NCBI GenBank assembly: GCA_033026295.1
Contig: CM065172.1
Coordinates: 13,883,165-13,947,164, forward strand
DNA length: 64,000 nt
Direction: 5' to 3'
DNA from: Channa striata
Taxonomy: Eukaryota > Chordata > Actinopteri > Anabantiformes > Channidae
The notes beneath the pieces were generated by a model. It was not told the origin of the DNA, did not search any database, and worked only from the letters and a program-made list of their open reading frames with translations. Both the position numbers and the translations under genes were made by a program. This document shows, piece after piece, positions 24,874 through 35,560 of this stretch; within the stretch, counting starts at the first letter, position 1; each line of letters starts with the position of its first letter.

Positions 24874-25319
24874 AGCTGATGTAAACATGCTGGACTCTCT
24901 TTTGTCAGCCATAGTTTGTGGTTGATTGAAACAGCAATTGCTGTGATAGTCACATCCTCATTGCACTTGCTGATATAAGCAGTTACAGTCTTTGTCTACT
25001 CCTGGATGTTGATGACACTGTAGTGGTCCTGAGTGGCTACTGCTGCTCTGAAGATATTGTTATCTCTCTATTCTTAGTGGTCCTCCAGCGGTGAGGAGGA
25101 GCCACATTCCCAGTATTCAAAAACAGTTGTAGATTGAACTCAACTGGGGCTGAGGGGACCTGTCACGCAAAATTTGAAGTGTAAACCTCATGGTGACATT
25201 ACAGCAAGCATCAGGGAATCTCCAAAACCCCAACTAAAAATGTCTGGGAGTCATGCATGTCTGTCCAAAATAGTGTATTAGGTCATACAGTTCATTCAGC
25301 ACAATCATCCCAAGGCAGT

Positions 25320-28300
25320 TAACTTAATAAAGTCAAAACTATAAAAGAGAGAAAACCCCTTTGAGCAAGCCCTAAACAACAGTGGAGAAGAAGAACTCCT
25401 TTTAACAGAAAAAACCTCCAGCAGAGCCAGGCTCAGGGTGGGTGGCCATCTGCCTTGAGCGGTGAGTGGAAAGTAGAGAGAGAAAAGAAAAGGAACTAAG
25501 AGGAACTAAAAACAACAACAAAACATTGCGCAGGTTGGTAAGACCAGTAGCTGCGCAACAGAAAACACAGAAAGCCAGAAGCACCTGCAGAAAGGTACAC
25601 AAAGGGAGACAGAGAGGGAAAGACCACTATGGGAGAAAGAAGACAAAGTCAATGTCATGCAATGATGACATATAAATGTGGGGTGAGAGGACAGAAGGAA
25701 GAAGGAAAGTGGCTCAGAGCATCTGGGGGTGGGTCCGCCTGTAGTCTTAGCCTACAGCAGCATGACTATAACTTCAAGCTTTGTCAAAGAGTAGGTTTTA
25801 AGCCTGGTCTAATCTTTAGATATGGTGTCTTCTTCCTGAATCTGAACTGGGAGCTTTTTCCACAGAAGAGGAGCTTGATAGCTAAAGGCTCTAACTTCCA
25901 TTCTACCCTTGCAAATTCTGGGAACCACAAGTATATTTGCATTCTGACATCAAAGTGGTCTATTTAAATAATATGGAACTATGAGGTCTTTATGATGGAG
26001 CTTGACCTTTTTAAAGCTCTATATGTAAGAAGGAGGGTTTTAAATTCTATTCTGGATTTTACTAGAAGCCAGTAGAGTGAAACTAACAAAGTCAAAACAT
26101 AATCTCTTGCTAATTCCACTCAGTAATCTTGCTGCAGCAATTTGTATTAATTGCAAGCTCTTTAGGGATTTACTGGTGCATCCTGGAAGTAGGGAATCAA
26201 AGTAGTCCAACCTAGAATTAGCAAATGCATGGACTAGTTTTTTGGCATCACTTTGAGACAGAATGCTTCTCATTTGGGCTTTCTCTAGTTTGAAAAAGGC
26301 TGTTCTAGAGCTTAGTTTTATGTGGTGTAAACTACAGATCATGTTTGAAAATGACTGAAGTTAGTACTGGGAATCAGAGTTAGCATATTTCTGAGATTTT
26401 TAGACCCAAATAATATAACTTTAATTTTGTCTGAGTTTAGTTTTAAGTAGGAAATTGTAGGACATCCATTTGTTTGTCTCCTAGGGATGCTTTAGGTTTG
26501 GTTCGATTTATTTAATATGGTTGCATAGATAGATACAGTTGGGTGTCATCAGCGTAACAATGGGAATTTGTGGGCTGTTTTCAAATTTAGTTGCCTAAAG
26601 GAGAAATATAAACTACCAGTCAAAAGTTTGGACACACCTTGTCTCTCTAATGGTTTTCGTCTATTTTCTCCAACGTAGTGCAGTTAATTTAATCACAATT
26701 ACAAGGATTTTAAAAATAAAGGTGAGGTTTAATATTGGTCTGTAATTGGCTAAAAGATTTTTTTAAATATGGGTTTGATTACAGCTACTATAAAGGCCTT
26801 TGATACATAGCCTGTGTTAAAAGATAGCTTGGTGATATCCAATACAAACATGTCTAATAAGGGTAAAGGATTCTTGAGTAGTCTAGTCAGGATAGGGTCT
26901 AGAAGACATTTTCATTTTGATGAGGTAATAATTGAAGTCAGCTCAATGAAATCTATAGGTAGAGCAGTGCAAGATGGATTGGGCACTTATTGATGATTCT
27001 AACACTGTTGTACATGATCGTCTCTAATATTTATGGGGAGGATTCTTTTTCTAGGAGCTACATTTTTTTGTAAAAAAAAAAGTAATGAAGTTATTTCTGC
27101 TCAGAGTTAAGGGAATACTAGGCTCAACAGAACTTCAACAGCTCTTAGCCTTGCTACAGTGCTGAAAATAATATGGAGTTCTAGCACCACAGGGGGCTTT
27201 TTTTGTACGTCATTTAACAGAGATTCTTCTAAATGAGTGGAACGCCACTTCCTCTCTAACTTTTGTCTCGCCTGTCTTAAGTTGCGAGTTTGTGAACTAT
27301 ACCATGGAGATCGCCTCTTCTGATTTACTGAATTTTGTCAGAGGGGCAACATGATCGACTATTGTACATAGTGAAACTGCAGAATTATCAAAAACATAAT
27401 TAATTTGCATGGGCGTAAAGTTAAGGTGGCTATTCTTATTTGTATTAACGCATGGTGAAGCAAATGATGAAAATCATTTCCTTAAATTTATTTACAGCAT
27501 TTTCAGATAACCACCTACTGTAGTGAAATCATGTTGTAACTGCTGTACAGTCCATTATTGTAAATTCAAATGTTATTACAAAATGTCAGAGAAAAGAGAA
27601 TTGAGGAAAGACTGTTGAATTGTCAGTTTCAATGCTGTATGTAAGAACAAGGTCTTTGGTGAGAATAAAACAGTAAGCAGTTACTTGTCATCACCTAGAT
27701 GAACATTAAAGTCACCCACTAATATGACTTTATCTGTACTAACCAATTAAATTCAGTCAAAAACTCAGAATAAGGGACTGGAGGACGGACACAACAACAA
27801 ATAGACCTAATTTTGCAGTTTGGGTTTGAAAGTCTAAGAGTAAGGCTCTAAAATTAGTTATAACTGTGTTTAGTACTCCTCCAGCATGGCCTGTGCTTCT
27901 AAGACATGACAATATAACTTGGGGGGGTTGTTTCTTTTATACTGACATATTCTTCCTGCTTCAACCACATTTCAGTGAGACAAAATAAATTGAATTGATG
28001 ATTGCTTATTTAGTGATTTACTAACAGATTTAGACGAGAGAGATTTTAGGATTAAGGTGACTGCTGTAAGGACACTGCATTTCTGCATCCTAGACTCAAC
28101 TCTTTTGGTTGTCTGATAAGAGAGCTGCACCATTTAAAGCAGGATGGATGCCATATCTCCTCTTCAGCAGAGGTTTTCCCCAAAATGGTTTCCAATTATC
28201 TATGTAGCCCACATCATTTCCTGGACACCACCTACACAGCCAGCGGTTGAATGACAACATGCGTCTTTCCTGTCCAGTAAATAAGTGTGTATTGGCCAGC

Positions 28301-28340
28301 TTATTCAGTTGTCAGATGTGTGCTACTTTCAGACTGTCAG
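25320..28340 (-). mobile_element. Degenerate L2/Rex1-type LINE
   Basis: Read on the minus strand, it shows in the correct order: an endonuclease motif ILVGDFNVHLGD (near 27690-27735); a reverse-transcriptase start LDPILTRLLKNPLPL (near 26880); ANYRPI (about 26726-26752); the active site CYADDTQLY (26531-26559); and the C-terminal region HAFANSRLDYFDSLLPGC (about 26160-26230). The palm between ANYRPI and YADD is shortened and holds a Tc1-like terminal repeat (about 26610-26690). Flanks 25320-26040 and 27780-28340 match stretches often seen beside such LINEs in fish, including AACCTCCAGCAGAGCCAGGC. It is riddled with stops and inactive. Confidence 0.75.
26610..26690. mobile_element. Tc1-like terminal repeat inserted in the LINE
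   Basis: Starts with ACTACCAGTCAAAAGTTTGG and continues with ACACACC, a widely shared Tc1-family fish terminus, next to a TA. Only one end is visible. Confidence 0.6.
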
Positions 28341-28639
28341 AGACTAGAAATCTGATGGTTTGTGGAAAAAGTCTGTGTGAACTGCCCAGTCTTTGCCAGA
28401 CCTTAGGTTTGTCACCAGCTTACTGACTGCATTTACATGCATGTAAGTTACCGGAATGCCCAAACGGTAAACAGTGTTTACATGCACTGGAAACAGAACT
28501 ATTCCACATCTTCCTATGCACTTGTAAAAAAAAACAAAACAAAACACCACAACACAAAGACACGCCTTTTCTGCTTTTTCTTGTTTTTACATCTCATGAA
28601 ATGGAAGCACTTTTGATAGCACTCTGATATTTTCTCCTT

Positions 28640-28735
28640 GACTTAGATTTTGGCTTGCCTTCAAACTCACTTGGTCAAAGTAGCTTTGGACAAAAGCATC
28701 TGCCACATGACTAAATGTAATGTAAATGTACTTAA
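28640..28735. repeat. SINE/LINE 3' tail-like repeat
   Basis: TAGCTTTGGACAAAAGCATC, then TGCCACATGACTAAATG and a TGTAA tail: the familiar tail shared by many fish retroposons. Confidence 0.6.
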
Positions 28736-28739
28736 GAAC

Positions 28740-29018
28740 CTGATTACTGGAAATCAGTGTATACATGCAGAAGTAGTGTAAACTGATTTCTCCTCCACCT
28801 TGGATTTACTTTAGAGGCCTGATGCTTATAACTGCGCAGTGATGTTAAGCCTAGCTTTTTGACTTTTCTTGTGTGTTCAACTGCAACAGAGAGACAGAGC
28901 AACAGGGAGAAATCTAATTGGGAAAACCAAGTAGATATCCCTAATCCCCTACCCAAATTTTGGAAACAATCTTACCTGTTTACATAATACTTCAGAAGAA
29001 GTATTATGAAGCTGATTT
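28740..29018. repeat. Flanking repeat, left copy
   Basis: Resembles 30825-30960: both hold TCCCCTACCC, a GTTTC/TTTTGGAAAC variant, CTGTTTACA-type and ACTTCAGAAG/ACTTAAGAAA-type blocks. It includes a perfect 11-bp inverted repeat (28983-28993 with 28998-29008). The TIR-bounded cassette sits exactly between the two copies. Confidence 0.45.
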
Positions 29019-29019
29019 C

Positions 29020-30812
29020 TACACGCTAAAAAATGCTGGGTTATTTTAATAACCCACATGCTGGGTTGAGGCAGCTGGGTTACATGTTGGGTGTGTTTGA
29101 CCCAACATTGGTTAAAAAATAATCACCCAACACAATGGGTTGGATATGTAACCCCCAAATCGGGGGTCACCATCCTTGCTGTCCGGCATTTTAACTGGGA
29201 CCGGACCTTCAGTTTTGTACATTGGAGAAGACAGTGACTGGCATGCGACCGAAAAAGGTAAGAGAATGTAAAACTGTATCTGAGAGGATATTGCTGTTAC
29301 GTCAGCTCAACATAGCTAGGTGATTTTTTTTTACTGTTAAGGTGAATAGAGAAAAATAGTGTTAGCTGTACCATTATTAACTTCACCTAGCTAATGTTAC
29401 TTCCCACAAGCTAACTAAAATTTAAAAGTCTCGTGGTGAAAAATAACATGTCCAAATTGGCTTGATATTAAGAAATGAGCTGTTAGCAATAGTGTGCCAA
29501 CATTGTTCAGTTCTTCATAGAAGTTTTGTTAGCTTGGCGGCAGTGTACCAACTTTCCCCCGTTGCAGCTAGCTAACAGTTAGCTAAATAGCTAGTTCTTT
29601 CATAAGTAACTACTAACGTTGGGCATTAATGAAGCTGCAGCCAATATGAGTCTGTCAGGGCGTTTGCTAGGAGTCTCTAAGCTGAGCTGGGTGAATGTGT
29701 CTGTGGGAACGTAAAGCTGTATTGGCTATAGACCAGGTGGGACCATTTGTAAATTGGCTAACAACTTTTGTTCTGTTAGAGAAAATGTCAGCTGCACTTT
29801 TTTCCCCTTCACTTTTCATGGGCTGCATGTGTTGTTAGTATTCTGTCCTATAATTCCCTTAGTACATGTCATAACGTAAAATCAGTCAGTGTCTTGTAGC
29901 TGTGTTACTTTATTTTGAAAGGGTAATGCAGGCTGAGGATACCGAGGCGCTGTCGGTCGTTGTGTTTTAGCACTAATGTGAGTGTAGGATGAATGAGATT
30001 AGAGGATCAGAAAATATAGTTTTGGTGCTTATGCTACATTTCGCCCTCACTATGACGCTGGGTGGAGCCCCTCCATAAGAGTACTTATTCAGCCTTCCCA
30101 AGAAAGCCAGCTGTAACCTAGTTACTTAAGACTGTGTAAATGCACTCCATTGAAAAACACTGCAAGGCTGGATTTGTTTTGTTGTTAGTGATGTTAGAAA
30201 TCTACAATACTAAATACCCTGCATCATTCAATAGCTTTGCAGCAATTTCCTGTAGGATTTAGTTTCTTGCATTGTTGTTCAAGAATTCTGCTTCAGTCAT
30301 TACGACATTGCTTCAGTTCATTGAGGTTTTTGGGTATTTGCCTAAAGGATAACTCTGCTCTTAACAGAGTTCATATATTAGATTGAATTGTACTGAAAAT
30401 AAAACGTGACACATGCAATTTTGACAGATGCAAAAATCTATCTAACGCCAAAGCTCACTTACCATGCTGTATATACCAAGTCTTCAGTATCCAGTTGTCC
30501 TATTAATTTTTATGTGTTGATGTTGAAGTCTGTTTTGACTTCATTCATGTATCAAGTTTAGCACTGCACATAAAATAATTGCCACTCAATAGCAAATTTT
30601 CTCCCACCACCAATTTTTTCCTTTGTTGCAAAATATAGAATCAGATAACCTTTCTGAAGAAATCATTTAAATTTGTGCGATGAAAACCACGTGACAAAGA
30701 TGGATTGTTTCTACTGCGGAAATAAAAATCTACAACAAAATGCTGGTTCAGTAAGTATTTGGTCATTATACAGTAATAATGCTCTAAAACTACACAAATC
30801 TTTTACAGTGTA
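29020..30812 (+). mobile_element. TIR-bounded cassette with exon-like segments
   Basis: Bounded by TA-CACGCTAAAAAATG (29020-29035) and by the inverted CACTGTAAAA-TA (30801-30812). The left end continues with TGGGTT/AACCC tandem motifs (about 29036-29150). Inside are GC-richer DNA ending in a strong donor AAAAAG/GTAAGA (GT at 29258-29259), and a segment from an AG acceptor at 30637-30638 to a donor TTCA/GTAAGT (GT at 30751-30752). That segment contains ATG at 30700 followed by 17 open codons (MDCFYCGNKNLQQNAGS) with a CxxC pair. It could be a non-autonomous DNA transposon that carries a gene's 5' exons. Family unknown. Confidence 0.4.
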
Positions 30813-30824
30813 GAATCTATCTGG

Positions 30825-30965
30825 GTTTCCCCAGTCCCCTACCCCTAGTTTCAGAAACCAGCTTTCCTTGTTTACAAGACACTTAAGAAATCAGCTTTCC
30901 AAAGAAAGCTAACTGTAACCTTAAGTGTAAGTAAACACACTCAGTGACTAACAATTTGTGCACGT
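30825..30965. repeat. Flanking repeat, right copy
   Basis: Partner of 28740-29018, with a further related block at 30085-30160 inside the cassette (CCAAGAAAGCCAGCTGTAACC-like). Confidence 0.4.
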
Positions 30966-31689
30966 AATTTACGTTGTATGTGTTGTTGGTTAAATGGTTT
31001 ATAATAGATGTCTTTGGAAGCCAGACAAGGTTTAGCCACTTTCCTCCTTCCTTCTGTCCTTAGACCTCTCCGGCAATGCTGTAACAGAAAGTGTTCAACA
31101 CTGCTGCAGGGGTAACATTAACACCAACAAAGGAAAGTTGTCTGGATTGCATGTATTAGAGAATGATCCTAGAATGACTATGAGCGAAATGAGACATTTA
31201 TTGACAACCTGGAAAACAATAACGAAAACTCACTAGGTAAGAAAATGTCCTAGCAACAACAAGAGGAACTGAAGAAAATCCAGGAAACAAACTCAAGACT
31301 AAGAAAAGAACAAAGTATCGTACAGATGAAGACTGAAGATGCAGATGAAGATGAAGAGCAAAATGAAAACCTGTTTAATAGTAACTAAGAAGGAAAAACC
31401 CAGTGTTAAGGGAACACAAACAGAACGATAAAGAACATACTCTGAGACTAAATCTGAAGAGTGAAAGTACATGGCTGATAGCAAACAATCATACGTAAGC
31501 AGAACAAACAATGGCGTAAACTAAAGCACAACAACCAAACGTCAGAACAAGAACAAGCAGGGAACAGAGCCTAAACAGTAGTAATTTACCTTGGAATCAT
31601 GTTTCGCTTCTTATGAAAATTATATGAAGTATAATTATTCATAAGAATAATTATTTATTCCAATTTAGGTATAATTGGCTCAGAAAGTA
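30966..31689. other. Non-coding, purine-rich
   Basis: Purine-rich stretch (31180-31560) probably of repeat origin, plus an AT-rich 10-bp inverted repeat ATAATTATTC (31631-31640 with 31645-31654). No gene seen. Confidence 0.35.
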
Positions 31690-31895
31690 GTGCAAGAATT
31701 CAACAATCCCAGGGTTGTTAGATTTCTGGTCCTACTGTGCTTGAACAAGAAACCAATCTCTACAGCTCCCGTCGTGTGTGTGCCTTTGTGTGTGTGCCTG
31801 TGAGTGTAAATGTGTGAACCAGAAGCATTATATAGCATTTTGTCTATTAATAGGTAGAAAATCATTGTAAAAATGCAGACCATTTGCCACTTAAA
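31690..31895. repeat. SINE-like repeat with GT-rich middle
   Basis: Distantly resembles 2395-2640 in layout: a (TGTG)n-type middle, a TATATAGCA-type block and a GCAGACCATTTGCC ending. Confidence 0.4.
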
Positions 31896-32033
31896 TTAGG
31901 ATGGTAATATCCAAAAGTCTGATAATACACAACATATTTCTAAGTTTTGATTTATAATATGTTTATATGTAATAATGTACTAATATGTTTAAAATAATGC
32001 TGCTCATTTTGAGACATAAACCTTTGACTTCAG

Positions 32034-32165
32034 GGACTCTAGCAGCTCCCGTATTATAGTTTGGTCACCATGGTTGCCGTGCGCTACGAGGGTACAGTGG
32101 CAGGGCACAAGTCTGCCACGTCACGCCCTAAACTAAGAGTTAAAACAGTGACCCATTTTCCATAG
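32034..32165 (+). other. CpG-rich exon-like segment
   Basis: Preceded by possible AG acceptors (32032-32033 or 32058-32059) and ending at CATAG/GTAAGAG (GT 32166-32167), a near-perfect donor. From ATG 32070 it is open for 31 codons (starts MVAVRYEGTVAGHK) with a TAG exactly at the exon edge. Not recognised; may be a relic of a gene or transposon. Confidence 0.25.
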
Positions 32166-32503
32166 GTAAGAGGGTTCAGATTTGCTGTCATCTAATTTGC
32201 ATTTTTGGCATGATTTTGTTTCTGTTTTAACCTTTTATTATTTAATGTATTCCTTACAGTAAATTATAATTTATGACTTCTTGTTGTAATCACAAAAAAT
32301 TACAAATTTATGTAGTTATTGTGCTACAGTTGTTTAGGTTGCCAGATCTTCTTTGCATTATTGCCAATGGTGTCTGAGATACAGGTCTCACAAGATATCG
32401 TCATGTTTTTACTTCATTCTCAGCACTGACTTAAGCAATCTAGTAAATGAATATTAAAGGTTTGTTTGATTTACATTTTTAGATTTTCCTGTTGTTGATT
32501 AAG

Positions 32504-32574
32504 GCCCTGGATGACAATAGGCAGCTGGAAAGCCATGTGTTTGAACAGCCCAGACCTTCTATATGTAGTTATGG
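32504..32574 (+). other. Exon-like segment
   Basis: Polypyrimidine tract then AG (32502-32503), 71 bases open in the frame ALDDNRQLESHVFEQPRPSI, and donor ATGG/GTGAGT. Phase-compatible with the 30639-30750 segment. Product unknown. Confidence 0.25.
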
Positions 32575-32714
32575 GTGAGTCTAGTTATGTCTAATGTTTC
32601 ATCTCTCATGGTAAACTCTTGAAATCTCTTTGTAACTTATGTATATGTTTGTACTATATGTAAAATTAAGTGTCTGATCTTTAAATATGTTGTTAACAAT
32701 TTATTATAATATAT

Positions 32715-33575
32715 AAATAAACAAAAACAGAGGACCTGACAAAGTCCTTAGCTGGAATAAAAGTCCTCACAGTCAAACGTGGTCTGCGAAAATCTGGACT
32801 GTTGGGGAGAAAAGCATGCAGAAAGCCACTGCTTACTACTAGACGTAAGGCAGCACACTTTGACTATGCTAAGAAGCATGTGAACAAACTAAATGAGTTT
32901 TGGAACAACATGATGTGGTCTGTTGAGACCGAGATTGAGTTATTTGGTTGTAATTTGCACAGATTTGTGTGGCGAGGAAAAAACTTTAGGAGAGAGACAC
33001 TTTTGCCACAGTCAAACATGGAGGCTCACTGATGTTTTATGACTGTATGAGGCATGAAGCAGCTCTACATAAAGTGGAAGGAAGAATGAATACAACCCAA
33101 TATCAAAAGATTTCAAAGCCTCCTACAATCAGCCAAAAAGCTAAAAATGAAGAGCCAATGTATCATTTAACAAGACATTAAACCAGAGCAGAAAGCAGTG
33201 TTCTAACAACAATCAGGTGAATTTTTTATTATTTTTATTTTTTTACCATGTCCCTCCCAATCTCCAGATTTATCAGGAAGGCTGGGCATAGGAGACAACC
33301 AAGCAATCTGGTGGGCTTTGAACAATTATGCCATGGATTTATTTCTCATAATTATTAAATGAATAGAGCAGGTTATAAAGACAAAGAGAGCACGAAACTA
33401 ATCTTTCAAAAAGGGGATGCCAACTGTAGGTGAAAATTACTTTATTTTACTGTAGCTTTTTTTCTGTACTCTTTGACCATTTTTGTCAGCTCCAATGACA
33501 AAGGAACATTTGTATTAGCTGAATATGTCATTTTAACATAAGGGGATGCAAACTTTTTTGCTCGACGGTACAAGG
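32715..33575 (+). pseudogene. Tc1-like transposase pseudogene with right end
   Basis: The 32802-33032 stretch and its upstream frame encode the middle of a Tc1 transposase: KPLLTTRRKAAHFDYAKKHV, then EFWNNMMWSVETEIELFGCN and HRFVWRGKN. The catalytic Asp of the WSDET block is replaced by Val, and frames break before and after. The right side ends in a TIR-like AAACTTTTTTGCTCGACGGT (33550-33569). A left terminus was not found. The element is inactive. Confidence 0.75.
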
Positions 33576-35560
33576 ACCCAGCCTGTAATTGCATCTCAGC
33601 TATTTCTTTAACATTTTCATGGCCATTATCAAGCTTCTCTTTGCATATTTAGTAGGAAAGCCTTTAAATGTACATGTTGTAAAATATTGAATATCTGTTC
33701 TTATTTTTTGATTAATGTAAACTTGGAGTGTTATTTAAACAAACTGATACTAATTTGTATTCCTTTGTACGTGCCCATGTTTCACCTATGAACACCTTAT
33801 TCAGAGCTTTCAGTATTTTTTCCCACACAGTTTAGCAGGGATTGACTTCATTAAACAATCTGTTGGATTTTTCCTTTCCAGATTTTATTTTCACAGTAGG
33901 CTTTTTTGAGGTTCAGATTTATGAAACTGCTTAGTCCCTGTATTAATCTATGATATCACCAGAAAGGAAGGCAGGCTTGAAAGCTTGGAAAAGAACCAAA
34001 AGCATTGAAGTAAATATTAATAGGAAAGTTTTAGAGGGGGAACAAACCAGTCAGTATCTATTTGCTTTCTTGCCATAAAATAGATGTAAAACTGCTGTAG
34101 CCAGTTGGAATTTTTTTTCTCTGCTGCACTTGGAGTGCCCTAATGTTAGATAGAAATTGAAATAGACTCGAACGTCTAGAATCAGTTTTCTCCATATACC
34201 AGTTAATCCTAATTTTAAAAATTTAAAATTAGGTCAAATTAGGTCGATATTATTGATTTGCCATTTACAATTTTGCATATCAAACATTTCTGTAGTCTAC
34301 TAGGAAAGTACTGAATAATAAAACAAGATAATACTAATACTTTGTATACTGTTTTCATACAGTTTCATAGGACTTACTCTTTGGTAAAAAGAAGACACGG
34401 AATAGAATTATAACCTTATCACCACCACCTGACAGTTTCAACCTAAAAACATTAAATTGCATTGATGATCATTCTATTATGCCTGATCAATGTATAATAA
34501 TATATAACACAACTGCTACAGACTTTTTATGTTTATCATTTAATTTTATATTTTAGAACTATTCTCAATGCAGCTTCCACAAAATTATTGGTAACTAGAT
34601 TATATTTCAGGTGTAAACACACCATTGTGGTAAAGACTGGCACTGAAAGCATCTCTGTTGTACTGCAGAGGTCCCTATTTGATGTAGAGCAGTGATGCTC
34701 ATTTAGCATTCTGCAGGTCACATCTGGATTCATCTTGAAACTGGCCACCAAATTAATTTCTTAGCTTAAGAGATGAAAAATCTGAAAAAATCTGCTGTTT
34801 TTGGATCCTCAATCAGTCATTTAATTGCTTGTATATGGAATCCTTAGATGTCTAAATATTGAATTCCTTGTGGTATATTACACATTTGTACCAGCTCTCA
34901 GGAAGAGACTTCCCCTACATTCAAGCAGAAATTCAACCAAACTAAATGGATCTTTTGTGTTTACTCTGACCTTAAGCAACCTCATGTATAAACATCACTA
35001 CTTAGGTACATTTCCAACATTCCACAACAGTCAAAACAAGCATAGGAGAAGGATTTATGCAGAACATTTGAAGACCACCAGCTTTTATTTTGATAGATTC
35101 TATTAAGTAACTGAACATTATATCTGTCTCCTTGCTTATGGTTCACTCGTTCATTTACAATTTGTAATGGTAGTTATGTAAGTATTACATCTCAAAAAAA
35201 CGTTTATCACTACATTTCTAAATATTTATTGCTGTGTTCGCTTTACTGCAAAAAGTAAGACGAAGCTACAGTTTGATATTACTACAATACAATAAGCCTA
35301 CGTAAAAAGGCTGCGATTCATCTTGCTCTAATAAACGCTGCCTCCATTTTCTAAAGACTGTAAGCGTTTGTATAATTTCTTAATGAAAAATATCATAACT
35401 GGTAATACCAGTAAATATTAATCTATAAGATATTTTTATTTGAATTATGTCACTTGAAATAATAGTTTATGAACTATTACTTTTTAACCTTAGAGATTAT
35501 GTTCCAAAATTATATAAAAAAACAGTTTATTTTGTGAATCAGTCAACAGTTTAAAATTAG
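33576..35560. other. AT-rich spacer
   Basis: AT-rich DNA. Contains a 12-bp perfect inverted repeat CCTAATTTTAAA (34208-34219 with 34222-34233), MITE-like. No gene seen. Confidence 0.4.
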
